45,538 bases of DNA from an uncultured Prevotellaceae bacterium (GTDB lineage: Bacteria > Bacteroidota > Bacteroidia > Bacteroidales > Bacteroidaceae). Below the pieces are notes generated by a model that was not told the DNA's origin, did not search any database, and worked only from the letters and a program-made list of their open reading frames with translations. Position 1 is the stretch's first letter. The number at the start of each line of letters is the position of its first letter. Made by a program: the position numbers and the translations under genes. The stretch covers positions 1 to 45,538 of the forward strand of contig CAMVPA010000028.1 in the NCBI GenBank assembly GCA_947169245.1. Direction: 5' to 3'. Of the stretch, positions 1 to 9,308 are shown piece by piece.

Positions 1-1620
<1,620 letters not shown>

Positions 1621-1645
1621 TAGAATTGCCACATAGACATAACAA

Positions 1646-1690
1646 AAAAGGGAGACGAACTTTTCTGTTCGTCTCCTTTTCTTTTCTTTT
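1646..1690 (+). terminator. Intrinsic terminator of groEL
   Basis: A perfect 10-bp stem, GGAGACGAAC (1651-1660) with GTTCGTCTCC (1667-1676), has a 6-nt loop. It is followed by a T-rich run (TTTTCTTTTCTTTTT) and starts about 30 nt after the groEL stop. Confidence 0.92.
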
Positions 1691-1722
1691 TGATATACGT
1701 CAAGAAAGAAATTTGCTAAACG

Positions 1723-1754
1723 CTTGCAGGGACGCAGATTTCTGTGTACCTTTG
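1723..1754 (+). promoter_or_regulatory. Bacteroidetes-type promoter of a candidate small RNA
   Basis: A -7 element TACCTTTG (1747-1754) lies 20 nt downstream of CTTG (1723-1726), a near match to the -33 TTTG. No sizeable reading frame follows before the hairpin terminator at 1814. Confidence 0.6.
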
Positions 1755-1759
1755 CAACC

Positions 1760-1842
1760 AGAATTTTGATTTGTTTTAGTAGATTAGTTTTTAAGTAGTT
1801 TGTTTTTTCGAAACGGGGCGTCGTGAGACGCCCCGCTTTTAT
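1760..1842 (+). ncRNA. Candidate ~80-nt small RNA between groEL and the next gene
   Basis: The interval is bounded by a promoter (1723-1754) and a rho-independent terminator (1814-1845), and contains no convincing ORF. The 5' half is AU-rich and apparently unstructured; the 3' half is the terminator hairpin. This is the architecture of a trans-acting sRNA or a short decoy transcript. It resembles no RNA family I can name. It could instead be a residual gene end with its terminator. The call is inferred from flanking signals only. Confidence 0.4.
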
Positions 1843-1845
1843 TTT
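1814..1845 (+). terminator. Intrinsic terminator
   Basis: A perfect 9-bp GC-rich stem, CGGGGCGTC (1814-1822) with GACGCCCCG (1827-1835), is closed by a GTGA tetraloop and followed by CTTTTATTTTG. It would end the transcript started at 1723-1754. Confidence 0.85.
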
Positions 1846-1892
1846 GTTTAGTCCCTGATTTGACCCGATTGGGCTGATTTTCACTGTTTTTA

Positions 1893-1924
1893 TTTCGTAA
1901 ACTCCACAAAACTTTGTATCTTTG
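1893..1924 (+). promoter_or_regulatory. Promoter giving a leaderless mRNA
   Basis: A -7 element TATCTTTG (1917-1924) lies 20 nt after TTTC (1893-1896, one mismatch to TTTG). Only 7 nt separate the -7 box from the ATG at 1932, so transcription should begin at or within a few bases of the start codon. Confidence 0.75.
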
Positions 1925-1931
1925 CAGCCAA

Positions 1932-4900
1932 ATGAACAAACTACTGACAATCCTGACCCTGCTGCTGACGGCAGTAATGGCTACTTTCGCCCAGACGCAG
2001 AAAGTGGGCGACTTCATTGAGTCGACATCCTACAACCTCGACAAGATTGGTGTCGAGCGTTCCCAGCAGTATTTCCCTGAGGGCGGCGGCTTCGTCTGCG
2101 AGAACGGCACGAACCGCTTCACCCGTGCACTCTATGGCGGGTGGACTGACTACCGCATCGAGACCAGTGACCGTCCGGTGTTTGCCATCGTCAAGAAGAA
2201 CCACCATCGCAACCTGCGCTTCCGTGTCAACGGCGTGGCCCTCGACTCCACGGACTACTGCAAGGCTACTTATATTAATGGTATGCGCATCTATAGCCTG
2301 CGTGACCATCGTTGGGGCGCTGAGGCTGAGCTGGCGCTGCAGGTGGTGGCGCTGCCCGACCGTGAGGGAGCGGTGTGGCAGTTTGACGACCGGCATTTCG
2401 GGAATCGGGATACGAGGTACGAGATAGGAGGAGCGAAAGGTGAGGAGCAAGGCGTGAGGTTTGAGGCGCGTCTCTGTGCCATCGCCAATCCTAAACTGCA
2501 CCGCAACGGCGACATCGGAGCCGACAAGCCCGGCGTGTTCGAGGCGGCTGAGCCTTGGGGTTTGATGTCCGACTGGGTCGTTGACAGGGTTACGAATAGA
2601 CAACCGTCAAAGGATGGAGGCAGGAGTAAGAAGACCTATTTCGTCATCGATAACATCAACCAGATTGCCAACGTGTCTCACGATGAGGCGCGTGCGCTCT
2701 TCAATAAGGCTGTGATGCACAACGAACAGCTTGCCGATTGCATCAAGTTCGAGACACCCGACCCCTATATAAACGCCTTGGGCAGTGCCTTGGCCTTTGC
2801 TGCCGACGCCGACTGGGACGGCCAGACGTGGTTGCACGGCTGCATCGGGTGGCGCATGCCGCTGGCAGGCTGGCGTGCTGCCTACGTGGGCGACGTGCTG
2901 GGGTGGGGTGAGCGTCAGCGCTCCCATTTCGACGCCTACGCCAAGAGTCAGGTGACCAACGTGGAGCCCACCATTCCGCATCCCTCGCAGGACGCAAAGC
3001 TGAACCTTGCCCGTGCCGAGAAGCGCTGGGGCACGCAGATGTACTCCAACGGCTACATCTGTCGCAACCCTGAGCGCAACGACCAGATGCACCACTACGA
3101 CATGAACCTGAACTACATGGACGAGTTGCTGTGGCACTTCCAGTACGATGCCGATACGGCCTATATGCGCAAGATGTGGCCCGTCATTACGCGACATCTG
3201 GCGTGGGAGAAGCGCAACTACGACCCCGACGGTGACCACCTCTACGATGCCTACTGCTGCATCTGGGCTTCGGACGCCTTATATTATAATGGTGGTGCTG
3301 TGACGCACAGCTCGGCCTATAACTATCGCGGCAACAAGCTGGCTGCCCGTATTGCGGAGATCATTGGTGAGAATCCGGAGCCTTACCGTCAGGAGGCTGA
3401 GGCTATACTTGAGGCGATGAACCAGCGGCTGTGGATGCCGAAGAAAGGCGTGTGGGCTGAGTATCAGGATGCTATGGGCCTGAAACGTCTGCATGAGAGC
3501 CCTGCCGTCTGGAGCGTCTACACGCCCATCGACTGTGGTGCCTGCACGCCGCAGCAGGCTTACAAGGCTACCGATTGGGTGATGTCGCACATCCCCCATA
3601 TCCATGTAGAGAAGACGGGCTATCGCACCATCGCCACCTCCAACTGGATGCCCTATTCATGGAGCATCAACAACGTGGCGGCAGCTGAGGTCATGCACAC
3701 GGCGCTGGCCTTCTTTGAGGCTGGTCACAGCTCGTGGGGCTACGAGCTGCTGATGGGCAACGTCATGGACCAGATGTACTACGGACAGTGCCCGGGCAAC
3801 TTCGGACAGATCAGCTACTACGATGCGGCGCGCGGCGAGTGTTATCGCGACTTCGGCGACTGTATCGGCATCTCCTCGCGCACCTTGATTCAGGGCCTCT
3901 TCGGCATCGTTCCGCAGGCCCTCGACGGCGTGTGCTATATCCGCCCGGGCTTTCCCGGTTCGTGGGACAGCGTCGCTGTCAAGACCCCATACCTATCTTA
4001 TATATACACACGCCGGGGTGGGGTGGAGCGCTTTGAGATAACCCAACACTTCCGCCAGCCGCTGAAGATCGTCGTCCGTCAGAACGCAGACCGCTGGGCC
4101 TATTGCGACACCGAGGGCACCAGCGAGCAGCACCAGGTCATTGAGTGCAAGGTGCCCGAGAAGGTGTTGAGGTTCGTTGACCCCGTTGTGAAGGGAAGGC
4201 CTGAGTATGGACTCCATGTGCCAGACGTCGACCAGATAGCCTGTCCTCAGGTGCTCGACACACTGTTCAACGCCAACGTCACAGACATCTTCAAGAATAA
4301 GTATCTCTCGCCCCGTCCACAGACCACGACGTTGCAGATTCCCGTACAGGGAATAGGTGAGTGGTGCCATCCTGAGCTGACGGCCGAGATCAACGACAGC
4401 GTCTTCCGCTCGTTCATCAAAAAAGGTCAGCTGAACATTGCCGGCATCCCTTTCCGAACACCCGATGAAGGTCGTAATATCATTTACACAAGTCTCTGGG
4501 ACAACTATCCCGACTCTGTCACCATTCCTCTCAGCGGCTACGTTCCTAATGTGGTTGGCGCCTCGTGGGCCCATCTGCTGATGGCGGGAAGCACAAACCA
4601 CATGCAGAGCCGCATCGACAACGGCCTCGTCATTGCCACCTACGATGACGGTACGACTGACACTTTGGCACTACGTAATCCGGACAACTGGTGCCCCATC
4701 GAGCAGGACTACTACATCGACGGCAAGGCCTTCTATGCTGCCCAACCCCGTCCCCTGCGCGTCTGCTTAGGCAAGGCGACTGCCGACGGTCGGCCTCTTG
4801 TCAGTCGCGACTTGGGCCGCGAGCTGAACATCAAGGGCGTCTATGGCCGTGAGATTCCCGGTGGTGCCGCCCAGATTCTGAGTATGCCGCTGAATCCGCA

Positions 4901-4979
4901 GAAAAAGCTGAAGTCGCTCACCTTGCGCACCCTCTCCAACGACGTTGTCATCGGTCTTATGGCTGTCACGCTGCAGTAA
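1932..4979 (+). CDS. Secreted six-hairpin glycosidase-like protein (DUF4450-type)
   Basis: The product is 1015 residues with a clear signal peptide (MNKLLTILTLLLTAVMATFA, then Q), so it is exported to the periplasm or cell surface. The middle of the protein has the tryptophan- and aromatic-rich helical pattern of (alpha/alpha)6 glycosidases, for example HYDMNLNYMDELLWHFQYD and a later GGAVTHSSAYNYR and NWMPYSWSINN. A beta-sandwich-like N-terminus (residues ~25-250) and C-terminal beta-rich parts flank it. From memory this resembles the DUF4450 proteins of Bacteroidetes, found with rhamnosidases and other polysaccharide-degrading enzymes. The substrate is unknown. The ATG at 1932 was chosen because it begins the signal peptide and sits right after the promoter. 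It converges with the sialidase-fold gene (8-bp gap), with no visible terminator between them. Confidence 0.75.
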   Translation: MNKLLTILTLLLTAVMATFAQTQKVGDFIESTSYNLDKIGVERSQQYFPEGGGFVCENGTNRFTRALYGGWTDYRIETSDRPVFAIVKKNHHRNLRFRVNGVALDSTDYCKATYINGMRIYSLRDHRWGAEAELALQVVALPDREGAVWQFDDRHFGNRDTRYEIGGAKGEEQGVRFEARLCAIANPKLHRNGDIGADKPGVFEAAEPWGLMSDWVVDRVTNRQPSKDGGRSKKTYFVIDNINQIANVSHDEARALFNKAVMHNEQLADCIKFETPDPYINALGSALAFAADADWDGQTWLHGCIGWRMPLAGWRAAYVGDVLGWGERQRSHFDAYAKSQVTNVEPTIPHPSQDAKLNLARAEKRWGTQMYSNGYICRNPERNDQMHHYDMNLNYMDELLWHFQYDADTAYMRKMWPVITRHLAWEKRNYDPDGDHLYDAYCCIWASDALYYNGGAVTHSSAYNYRGNKLAARIAEIIGENPEPYRQEAEAILEAMNQRLWMPKKGVWAEYQDAMGLKRLHESPAVWSVYTPIDCGACTPQQAYKATDWVMSHIPHIHVEKTGYRTIATSNWMPYSWSINNVAAAEVMHTALAFFEAGHSSWGYELLMGNVMDQMYYGQCPGNFGQISYYDAARGECYRDFGDCIGISSRTLIQGLFGIVPQALDGVCYIRPGFPGSWDSVAVKTPYLSYIYTRRGGVERFEITQHFRQPLKIVVRQNADRWAYCDTEGTSEQHQVIECKVPEKVLRFVDPVVKGRPEYGLHVPDVDQIACPQVLDTLFNANVTDIFKNKYLSPRPQTTTLQIPVQGIGEWCHPELTAEINDSVFRSFIKKGQLNIAGIPFRTPDEGRNIIYTSLWDNYPDSVTIPLSGYVPNVVGASWAHLLMAGSTNHMQSRIDNGLVIATYDDGTTDTLALRNPDNWCPIEQDYYIDGKAFYAAQPRPLRVCLGKATADGRPLVSRDLGRELNIKGVYGREIPGGAAQILSMPLNPQKKLKSLTLRTLSNDVVIGLMAVTLQ

Positions 4980-4987
4980 CAGGATTG

Positions 4988-6157
4988 TTACCTTAATGAT
5001 GTTAAGGGAATGATGGTGCACTCCACATCTTCCTTGTTGGTAGAGTAGCTGACGTAGAGGTTGCCACGATGAATAATCGCCTTGGGGTAGCTGTAGCCCA
5101 AGGTCTTGTAATGACCCTCATAGCGTCTTGGCGGCAGGTCGCTAGGTGAACCGCTGCGCAGTAGGATGGCCTGGTCGAACTTTTCGCCGTCATTACTCAG
5201 CTGGAGCACCAGTGGCCACCGTCTTTTCCCGTTGGCGGGACAGCTTACCATGAAGGCCGTGCCGTCAGGCAGATTGCCAGCACACTGCTTGGTGCGTCCG
5301 TCGGCAAAGTTGGTGAGAGCAGGTTTCGTCCACGTTGCTCCCCTGTCTGTGCTGACGGAAGCCAGTTTGCGGAAACTGCTGCTCTGGTCGCGAAACAGCA
5401 TGACGATGGTGCCGTCGGCCTGCACATACTGGCTGGGTTCTATTTCGCGCGACTGCTTGCCGCCGTCTTCCGACTCAAAACTGGCCTTTCGCCATCCGCT
5501 TGTTCCGCTCGTGTCGTCAGTATAGACAGGACAGATGTGAAGTCCGGGTATGAAGTGCGAGGCACCCACGAGCCGTCCATCGGGTAGGGTATAGGGGTCC
5601 TGTTCCAGCACACCATTCATCACGCTTCCGTCGGCCATCGTCACAGGCTTCATCTGACTCCACGTCAGTCCATCGGTGCTGGCGATGTAGTTAGTCATGC
5701 CTCCTCGTGGCTCCAACCCTTTCTGCCATGTATCGATAAAGGCTATCAGCGTGTCGCCCCTCACGAGCCATCCCCCCGAGGTGCAATAATAGTCGTCGTT
5801 GCTCATAGCCAGTGGCTGCGGTTTGCTCCATGTGTTGCCGTTGTCGGTACTGACGCTATAGGCCACCCACGTGTCGTCGCTATCCTCGTCGCGTGGTGAA
5901 CTCTGCCACATACAGTACAACCGCCCCTTGAAAGCAGCCAATACTGCCTGATTAGCGTAGTGGTCGGTCGTTGCTCCCGCCTTAAACACGGTGATGGTCT
6001 TCACGTCTTTCGCCAGCTTCAGACCGACATTCTCATAGTCACTCGTATCAATCACACCGTCTGCCAAATATGGCAGCCGAGGTTCTGCTGATGTCTGGCC
6101 GTCAGCTCCTTTCACACCGAAACAGAGTAAACAGAGTAGTGTTAGTATGACTCTCAT
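4988..6157 (-). CDS. Secreted sialidase-fold (BNR/Asp-box) protein
   Basis: The product is 389 residues with an N-terminal signal peptide (MRVILTLLCLLCFGVKGADG). Asp-box repeats (S-x-D-x-G-x-T-W) are visible at about 103-110 (STDNGNTW), 160-166 (STDGLTW) and 269-276 (STDRGATW), with a degenerate one near 321. These mark a six-bladed propeller of the sialidase superfamily. The FRIP/YRIP arginine motif expected near the N-terminus of true GH33 sialidases is not visible, so sialic acid is not a safe substrate call; an exo-acting glycosidase or lyase on another sugar is equally possible. It converges with the six-hairpin glycosidase-like gene, and the pair could act on the same glycan. Confidence 0.75.
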   Translation of the reverse strand: MRVILTLLCLLCFGVKGADGQTSAEPRLPYLADGVIDTSDYENVGLKLAKDVKTITVFKAGATTDHYANQAVLAAFKGRLYCMWQSSPRDEDSDDTWVAYSVSTDNGNTWSKPQPLAMSNDDYYCTSGGWLVRGDTLIAFIDTWQKGLEPRGGMTNYIASTDGLTWSQMKPVTMADGSVMNGVLEQDPYTLPDGRLVGASHFIPGLHICPVYTDDTSGTSGWRKASFESEDGGKQSREIEPSQYVQADGTIVMLFRDQSSSFRKLASVSTDRGATWTKPALTNFADGRTKQCAGNLPDGTAFMVSCPANGKRRWPLVLQLSNDGEKFDQAILLRSGSPSDLPPRRYEGHYKTLGYSYPKAIIHRGNLYVSYSTNKEDVECTIIPLTSLR

Positions 6158-6264
6158 GATATAGTATTAACGGAGATACCTCTTTAATTAGTATATTCAA
6201 CTTTCTGAAGTTGATATGATGAAAACAAATTGCCGAGACTTCTCCACATTTTCTTTGCAAATCA

Positions 6265-6296
6265 TTTGGAATTGTCAGAAATAATACCTATCTTTG
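6265..6296 (+). promoter_or_regulatory. Strong promoter of the R-M island leader
   Basis: Perfect consensus: TTTG (6265-6268), 20 nt, TATCTTTG (6289-6296). Transcription should start near 6301, about 290 nt before the first methylase start codon. Confidence 0.85.
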
Positions 6297-6300
6297 CCCT

Positions 6301-6585
6301 CAAGTACTGCCGACACGTCGTAAACGACGAGTACCAATGAGGTATTAGTCCCTGAGTGCAGGGTGGTGGTGCGATTTTCGTGGGTGAATAGATAGTTGTA
6401 TCTATATTCTATAGAGGTTCATGCCGAAATCCGACCAGATTTGAACGAGCCTCGTGGAATGGGGATACACCTTGTAATATAGGTGTACCCGTTCCTTAAT
6501 GTCTCGTTCAAGGTCCTTGGTCGGATACCTGGCGTGAAGCATTCTAGGGACGTGGTACACTTTCTTTATATCTGCACTTTATCGT
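6301..6585 (+). ncRNA. Structured leader / non-coding RNA upstream of the methylase genes
   Basis: About 285 nt between a consensus promoter and the first methylase gene carry no significant ORF but much complementarity. A rod-like hairpin spans 6418-6538. Its arms pair in order: 6418-6425 with 6531-6538; 6429-6437 with 6518-6526; 6441-6449 (TTGAACGAG) with 6503-6511; 6456-6471 with 6482-6495 around a 10-nt loop. A small hairpin CGTCG-TAAA-CGACG lies at 6316-6329, and GTAC/CACGTC near 6304-6319 can pair with GACGTGGTAC at 6549-6558, closing the whole. No terminator follows, so it may be a cis-acting 5' leader; a separate stable RNA (6S-like rod) cannot be excluded. A weak -7-like TATATCTG at 6567-6574 could start the methylase mRNA independently. 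Confidence 0.55.
6418..6440 (+). repeat. Direct repeat copy A (hairpin 5' strand)
   Basis: This 23-bp sequence matches copy B (6586-6608) at 20 of 23 positions. Copy A forms the 5' strand of the base of the rod-like hairpin in the leader RNA. It also encodes a mini-ORF, M-P-K-S-D-Q-I-stop, beginning at the ATG at 6421. Confidence 0.85.
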
Positions 6586-6608
6586 TTCATGCTAAAATCC
6601 GACCAAAT
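6586..6608 (+). repeat. Direct repeat copy B (over the methylase start codon)
   Basis: Second copy of the 23-bp repeat. It contains the ATG at 6589 and codes for M-L-K-S-D-Q-M. It can pair with the same 3' strand that copy A uses: 6586-6592 with 6532-6538, and 6597-6606 with 6517-6526 (10 consecutive Watson-Crick pairs). This second pairing would bury the start codon. Confidence 0.85.
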
Positions 6609-7293
6609 GACAGTAACGAACGATGAGCAAGAAAAGCAGGTAATATCAAAGCAGCGTGTGGCTGACCATGGCGAGGTGTATACAGCTAAACGTGAGGTGA
6701 ACGCGATGCTTGATTTGGTGAAGGAAGAGACGGAGCGTATTGACTCCCGATTTCTGGAACCGGCCTGTGGCAATGGGAATTTCCTGGTGGAAATCCTAAA
6801 CAGGAAGATGGAGGTGGTGCGTAGGAAGCACGCCAAGAATCGCTATGAATACGACCTGGCATCAGCACAAGCCGTCAGTTCGATGTATGGTGTTGAGCTA
6901 TTGCCCGACAATGTGGAGGCGTGCCGTGAGCGGTTGCTCACGCAGTATCAGGAAACCTATCGGGAGCATCAGCATGTGGACGCTGCACCAGAACTGGAGC
7001 GATGCATCCGCTTTCTGCTCCGAAAAAACATCCTTTGTGGCGATGCCCTCACCATGCTTCAGCAGAATGGTGAGCCCATCACGTTTTGCGAATGGACGTT
7101 CATCGGCACCGGGGGCAAGGTGAAGCGGCGCGACTTCGAACTGGCAGAACTGCTGCGTAATGTGGAGTACGACAAGCCAAAGCCTGGCGAGGAGGGCCTG
7201 CTATTTGCAGACACCGGCGAGCCGACCTTCGTACATCTGCCCAAACGGGAGTACCCTATTGTTGACTACCTAAAACTGCCTGACTATGAATAA
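6589..7293 (+). CDS. R-M system N6-adenine methylase, SAM-binding (motif I) subunit
   Basis: The product is 234 residues. The SAM-binding motif I FLEPACGNGNFLVEIL is clear at about residues 55-70, followed by a Rossmann-like stretch (VELLPDNVEACRERLL). The catalytic motif IV (D/N-PP-Y/F) is absent: where it would follow NILCGDALTML, the protein reads ITFCEWTFIGTGGKVKRRDF and ends soon after. It is therefore either a structural or specificity partner, or half of a split enzyme whose catalytic motif is provided by the next gene. The frame overlaps that gene by 8 bp (translational coupling). The start at 6589 lies in repeat copy B; an alternative in-frame ATG is at 6607. Target specificity cannot be read from the sequence. 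Confidence 0.8.
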   Translation: MLKSDQMTVTNDEQEKQVISKQRVADHGEVYTAKREVNAMLDLVKEETERIDSRFLEPACGNGNFLVEILNRKMEVVRRKHAKNRYEYDLASAQAVSSMYGVELLPDNVEACRERLLTQYQETYREHQHVDAAPELERCIRFLLRKNILCGDALTMLQQNGEPITFCEWTFIGTGGKVKRRDFELAELLRNVEYDKPKPGEEGLLFADTGEPTFVHLPKREYPIVDYLKLPDYE

Positions 7294-8800
7294 CCGAATG
7301 AACTATAATCCCGATGTCCTGTCGTGCTTAGCAAACCTGAGCAACGACGAGGTGTTTACCCCGCCACAATTGGCGAACCAGATGCTGGATATGTTGCCTC
7401 AAGAACTATTCCGCAGCCCCGATACCAAGTTCCTTGATCCTTGTACGAAGAGTGGCGTTTTTCTGCGCGAGATTGCCAAGCGGCTGATAGATGGCCTGGC
7501 TGATAAGATACCTGATCTTCAGAAACGTATTGACCATATCATGCAACATCAACTATATGGCATCGCTATTACTCAGTTGACAGCATTAATGAGTCGTCGT
7601 AGTCTTTACTGCTCGAAAGATGCCAGTTGTAAATACAGCCTCTCGCATTTTGATGATGCTGACGGCAATATTCACTTTGATGAGATTCTGCATACTTGGC
7701 AGAATGGCAAGTGTATCTATTGTGGTGCTTCGCAAGAGGTCTATGACCGAGGCGAAGACTTTGAAACCCACGCATACGAGTTTATTCACACAGATAATCC
7801 TAATACATTATATAAAAATATGACTTTCGATGTAATTATTGGCAATCCGCCGTATCAGCTCAATGATGGAGGTAGTGGAAAAGGAATAAGTGCATTACCA
7901 TTATATAATAAATTTGTAGAGCAATCTGAAAGATTAAATCCTAGGTATCTTATTATGATTATACCATCAAGATGGTTTGCTGGTGGTCGAGGATTAAATG
8001 ATTTCCGTGAGATGATGCTTAATGATGGAAGGATTAGGCATTTAGTGGATTATCCTAAAAGTAGAGACTGTTTCCCTGGAGTAGACATTGCTGGTGGTGT
8101 TTGCTATTTTTTATGGGATAGGGAATATGATGGTAAATGTAATTTTACTTCAATCGTAAGGGATACAGAATCGAATAGAATGAGAAGGCTTAACGAGTTT
8201 GATATTTTTATTCGTGATAATATTGGATTGGATATTGTTCATAAGGTATTATCAAAATCTGACTCGTTTTATTCCTCATTAGTTTATTCTAGTACACCTT
8301 TTGGTCTACGTTCATTCTATAGAGGTAAGAAAAATGAATTCCCCAATGCTGTCATTTTGCATAGTAGTGATGGGATTAGTTATATAGAGAAAGATGAGAT
8401 TACCAGAAATAAGGAGATTCTTAATACATACAAAGTGTATATTGGAAAAATCAATCCTGATCGAGGAGGAGTGAATAATGCATCAGATGGTATGATGAAT
8501 GTGACGACAAAAGTTAACATCATAGGTCCTAATGAAATTATTACAGAGACTTATCTTTTACTAAACAAATTTGAAGAACGAAGTGATGCACAGAATTGTG
8601 CATCATATTTCAAAACTCGGTTTGTACGTTATCTAATCTCTGTTGCATTATCGTCTATGAATATTGCCAAAGAAAACTTTAAGTTTGTCCCCCAGCAAGA
8701 CTTCAGCAAGCCTTGGACGGACGAGGAACTATACAAGAAATACGGGCTGACGGATGAGGAAATCCAGTTCATAGAATCGATGATTCGCCCGATGGAATAA
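7286..8800 (+). CDS. R-M system adenine-specific DNA methyltransferase (Eco57I-like, NPPY)
   Basis: The product is 504 residues. The N-terminus has NDEVFTPPQLANQML and motif I-like FLDPCTKSGVFLREIA (~49-64). A CxxC pair (KCIYCGAS) precedes HAYEFIH, and catalytic motif IV is FDVIIGNPPYQ (~180-191), typical of N6-adenine methyltransferases. The IIPSRWFAGGRGL segment is conserved in this family, and the C-terminus ends in a WTDEELYKKYGLTDEEI helix. Bases about 7790-8690, encoding the segment from NPPY to the presumed target-recognition domain, are strikingly AT-rich with A/T-ending codons. The two ends have the G/C-rich codon use of the rest of the window. That mosaic suggests a swapped recognition domain. 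It overlaps the preceding methylase gene by 8 bp. Confidence 0.88.
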   Translation: MNNRMNYNPDVLSCLANLSNDEVFTPPQLANQMLDMLPQELFRSPDTKFLDPCTKSGVFLREIAKRLIDGLADKIPDLQKRIDHIMQHQLYGIAITQLTALMSRRSLYCSKDASCKYSLSHFDDADGNIHFDEILHTWQNGKCIYCGASQEVYDRGEDFETHAYEFIHTDNPNTLYKNMTFDVIIGNPPYQLNDGGSGKGISALPLYNKFVEQSERLNPRYLIMIIPSRWFAGGRGLNDFREMMLNDGRIRHLVDYPKSRDCFPGVDIAGGVCYFLWDREYDGKCNFTSIVRDTESNRMRRLNEFDIFIRDNIGLDIVHKVLSKSDSFYSSLVYSSTPFGLRSFYRGKKNEFPNAVILHSSDGISYIEKDEITRNKEILNTYKVYIGKINPDRGGVNNASDGMMNVTTKVNIIGPNEIITETYLLLNKFEERSDAQNCASYFKTRFVRYLISVALSSMNIAKENFKFVPQQDFSKPWTDEELYKKYGLTDEEIQFIESMIRPME

Positions 8801-8858
8801 ACGAAAGAAAACAGAAGAATAACACAAGGCGCTCTTTGACAAGATTTTGATTGGAAAA

Positions 8859-8890
8859 TTTGGAAGTTTGACGGGAAATACCTATCTTTG
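8859..8890 (+). promoter_or_regulatory. Promoter of the MNT gene
   Basis: Perfect consensus TTTG (8859-8862), 20 nt, TATCTTTG (8883-8890), about 16 nt upstream of the ATG at 8907. The MNT gene is thus transcribed independently within the R-M island. Confidence 0.85.
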
Positions 8891-8906
8891 CAGCAAATTA
8901 TTCGGT

Positions 8907-9206
8907 ATGGCGATGTTAGTACTTCAAGATTGCATCAACAAGTTGGGTGTTTTTAAACAAGCTTTCGGCAAGCAGTTCGGTATTCGTAAGCTTGGTATCT
9001 TCGGTTCTGTAGCAAGACAAGAGAATACCGAGGATAGTGATATTGATATTGTCGTAGAAATAGAAAGACCCACACTTCAGCTGATGTATGAACTGAAGGA
9101 GAAACTAAAGGAACTATTTAAGTGTGATGTTGACTTGGTCAGGTTCCGGCCTACTCTTCGTCCTCTGTTTAAGTCGAATATATTAAACGATGTTGTTTAT
9201 GTATAA
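8907..9206 (+). CDS. Minimal nucleotidyltransferase (MntA-like antitoxin)
   Basis: The product is 99 residues. It has the nucleotidyltransferase signature G-S-x10-DSDxDxxVE, seen as GIFGSVARQENTEDSDID followed by IVVE. These small MNT proteins are usually the antitoxin of HEPN/MNT toxin-antitoxin pairs, adding AMP to the HEPN ribonuclease. The usual partner gene should overlap its 3' end, but only a 21-codon remnant follows. It has its own consensus promoter and sits between the methylase and helicase genes. The start could also be the ATG two codons later (8913). Confidence 0.85.
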   Translation: MAMLVLQDCINKLGVFKQAFGKQFGIRKLGIFGSVARQENTEDSDIDIVVEIERPTLQLMYELKEKLKELFKCDVDLVRFRPTLRPLFKSNILNDVVYV

Positions 9207-9264
9207 TGACGAGTTACCGAAACTTAAAAAGGTGATTGAGGAACTTCTTAAGCAGTACTCCTAA
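9199..9264 (+). pseudogene. Possible HEPN toxin remnant (21 codons)
   Basis: A frame starting at ATG 9199 overlaps the MNT stop by 8 nt (ATGTATAA), exactly where HEPN genes normally begin. It reads MYNDELPKLKKVIEELLKQY-S and then stops. This resembles the first helix of a HEPN protein, but the rest, including the R-x4-6-H ribonuclease motif, is missing. The most likely reading is a truncated toxin. A tiny unrelated ORF is the alternative. Confidence 0.45.
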
Positions 9265-9308
9265 TCAATTTCTTATATCAGAGCGCCATAACAAAACTAT
9301 AGAAGGTT

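Noticed and set aside
4988..6157. True GH33 sialidase
   Set aside because: Asp boxes are present, but the N-terminal FRIP arginine motif was not seen, so only the fold is called.
6301..6585. Known housekeeping RNA (RNase P RNA, tmRNA, SRP RNA)
   Set aside because: None of their conserved sequences (for example GAAAGUCCGG of RNase P, or a tRNA-like end with resume codons) was seen. A 6S-like rod remains possible but could not be confirmed by eye.
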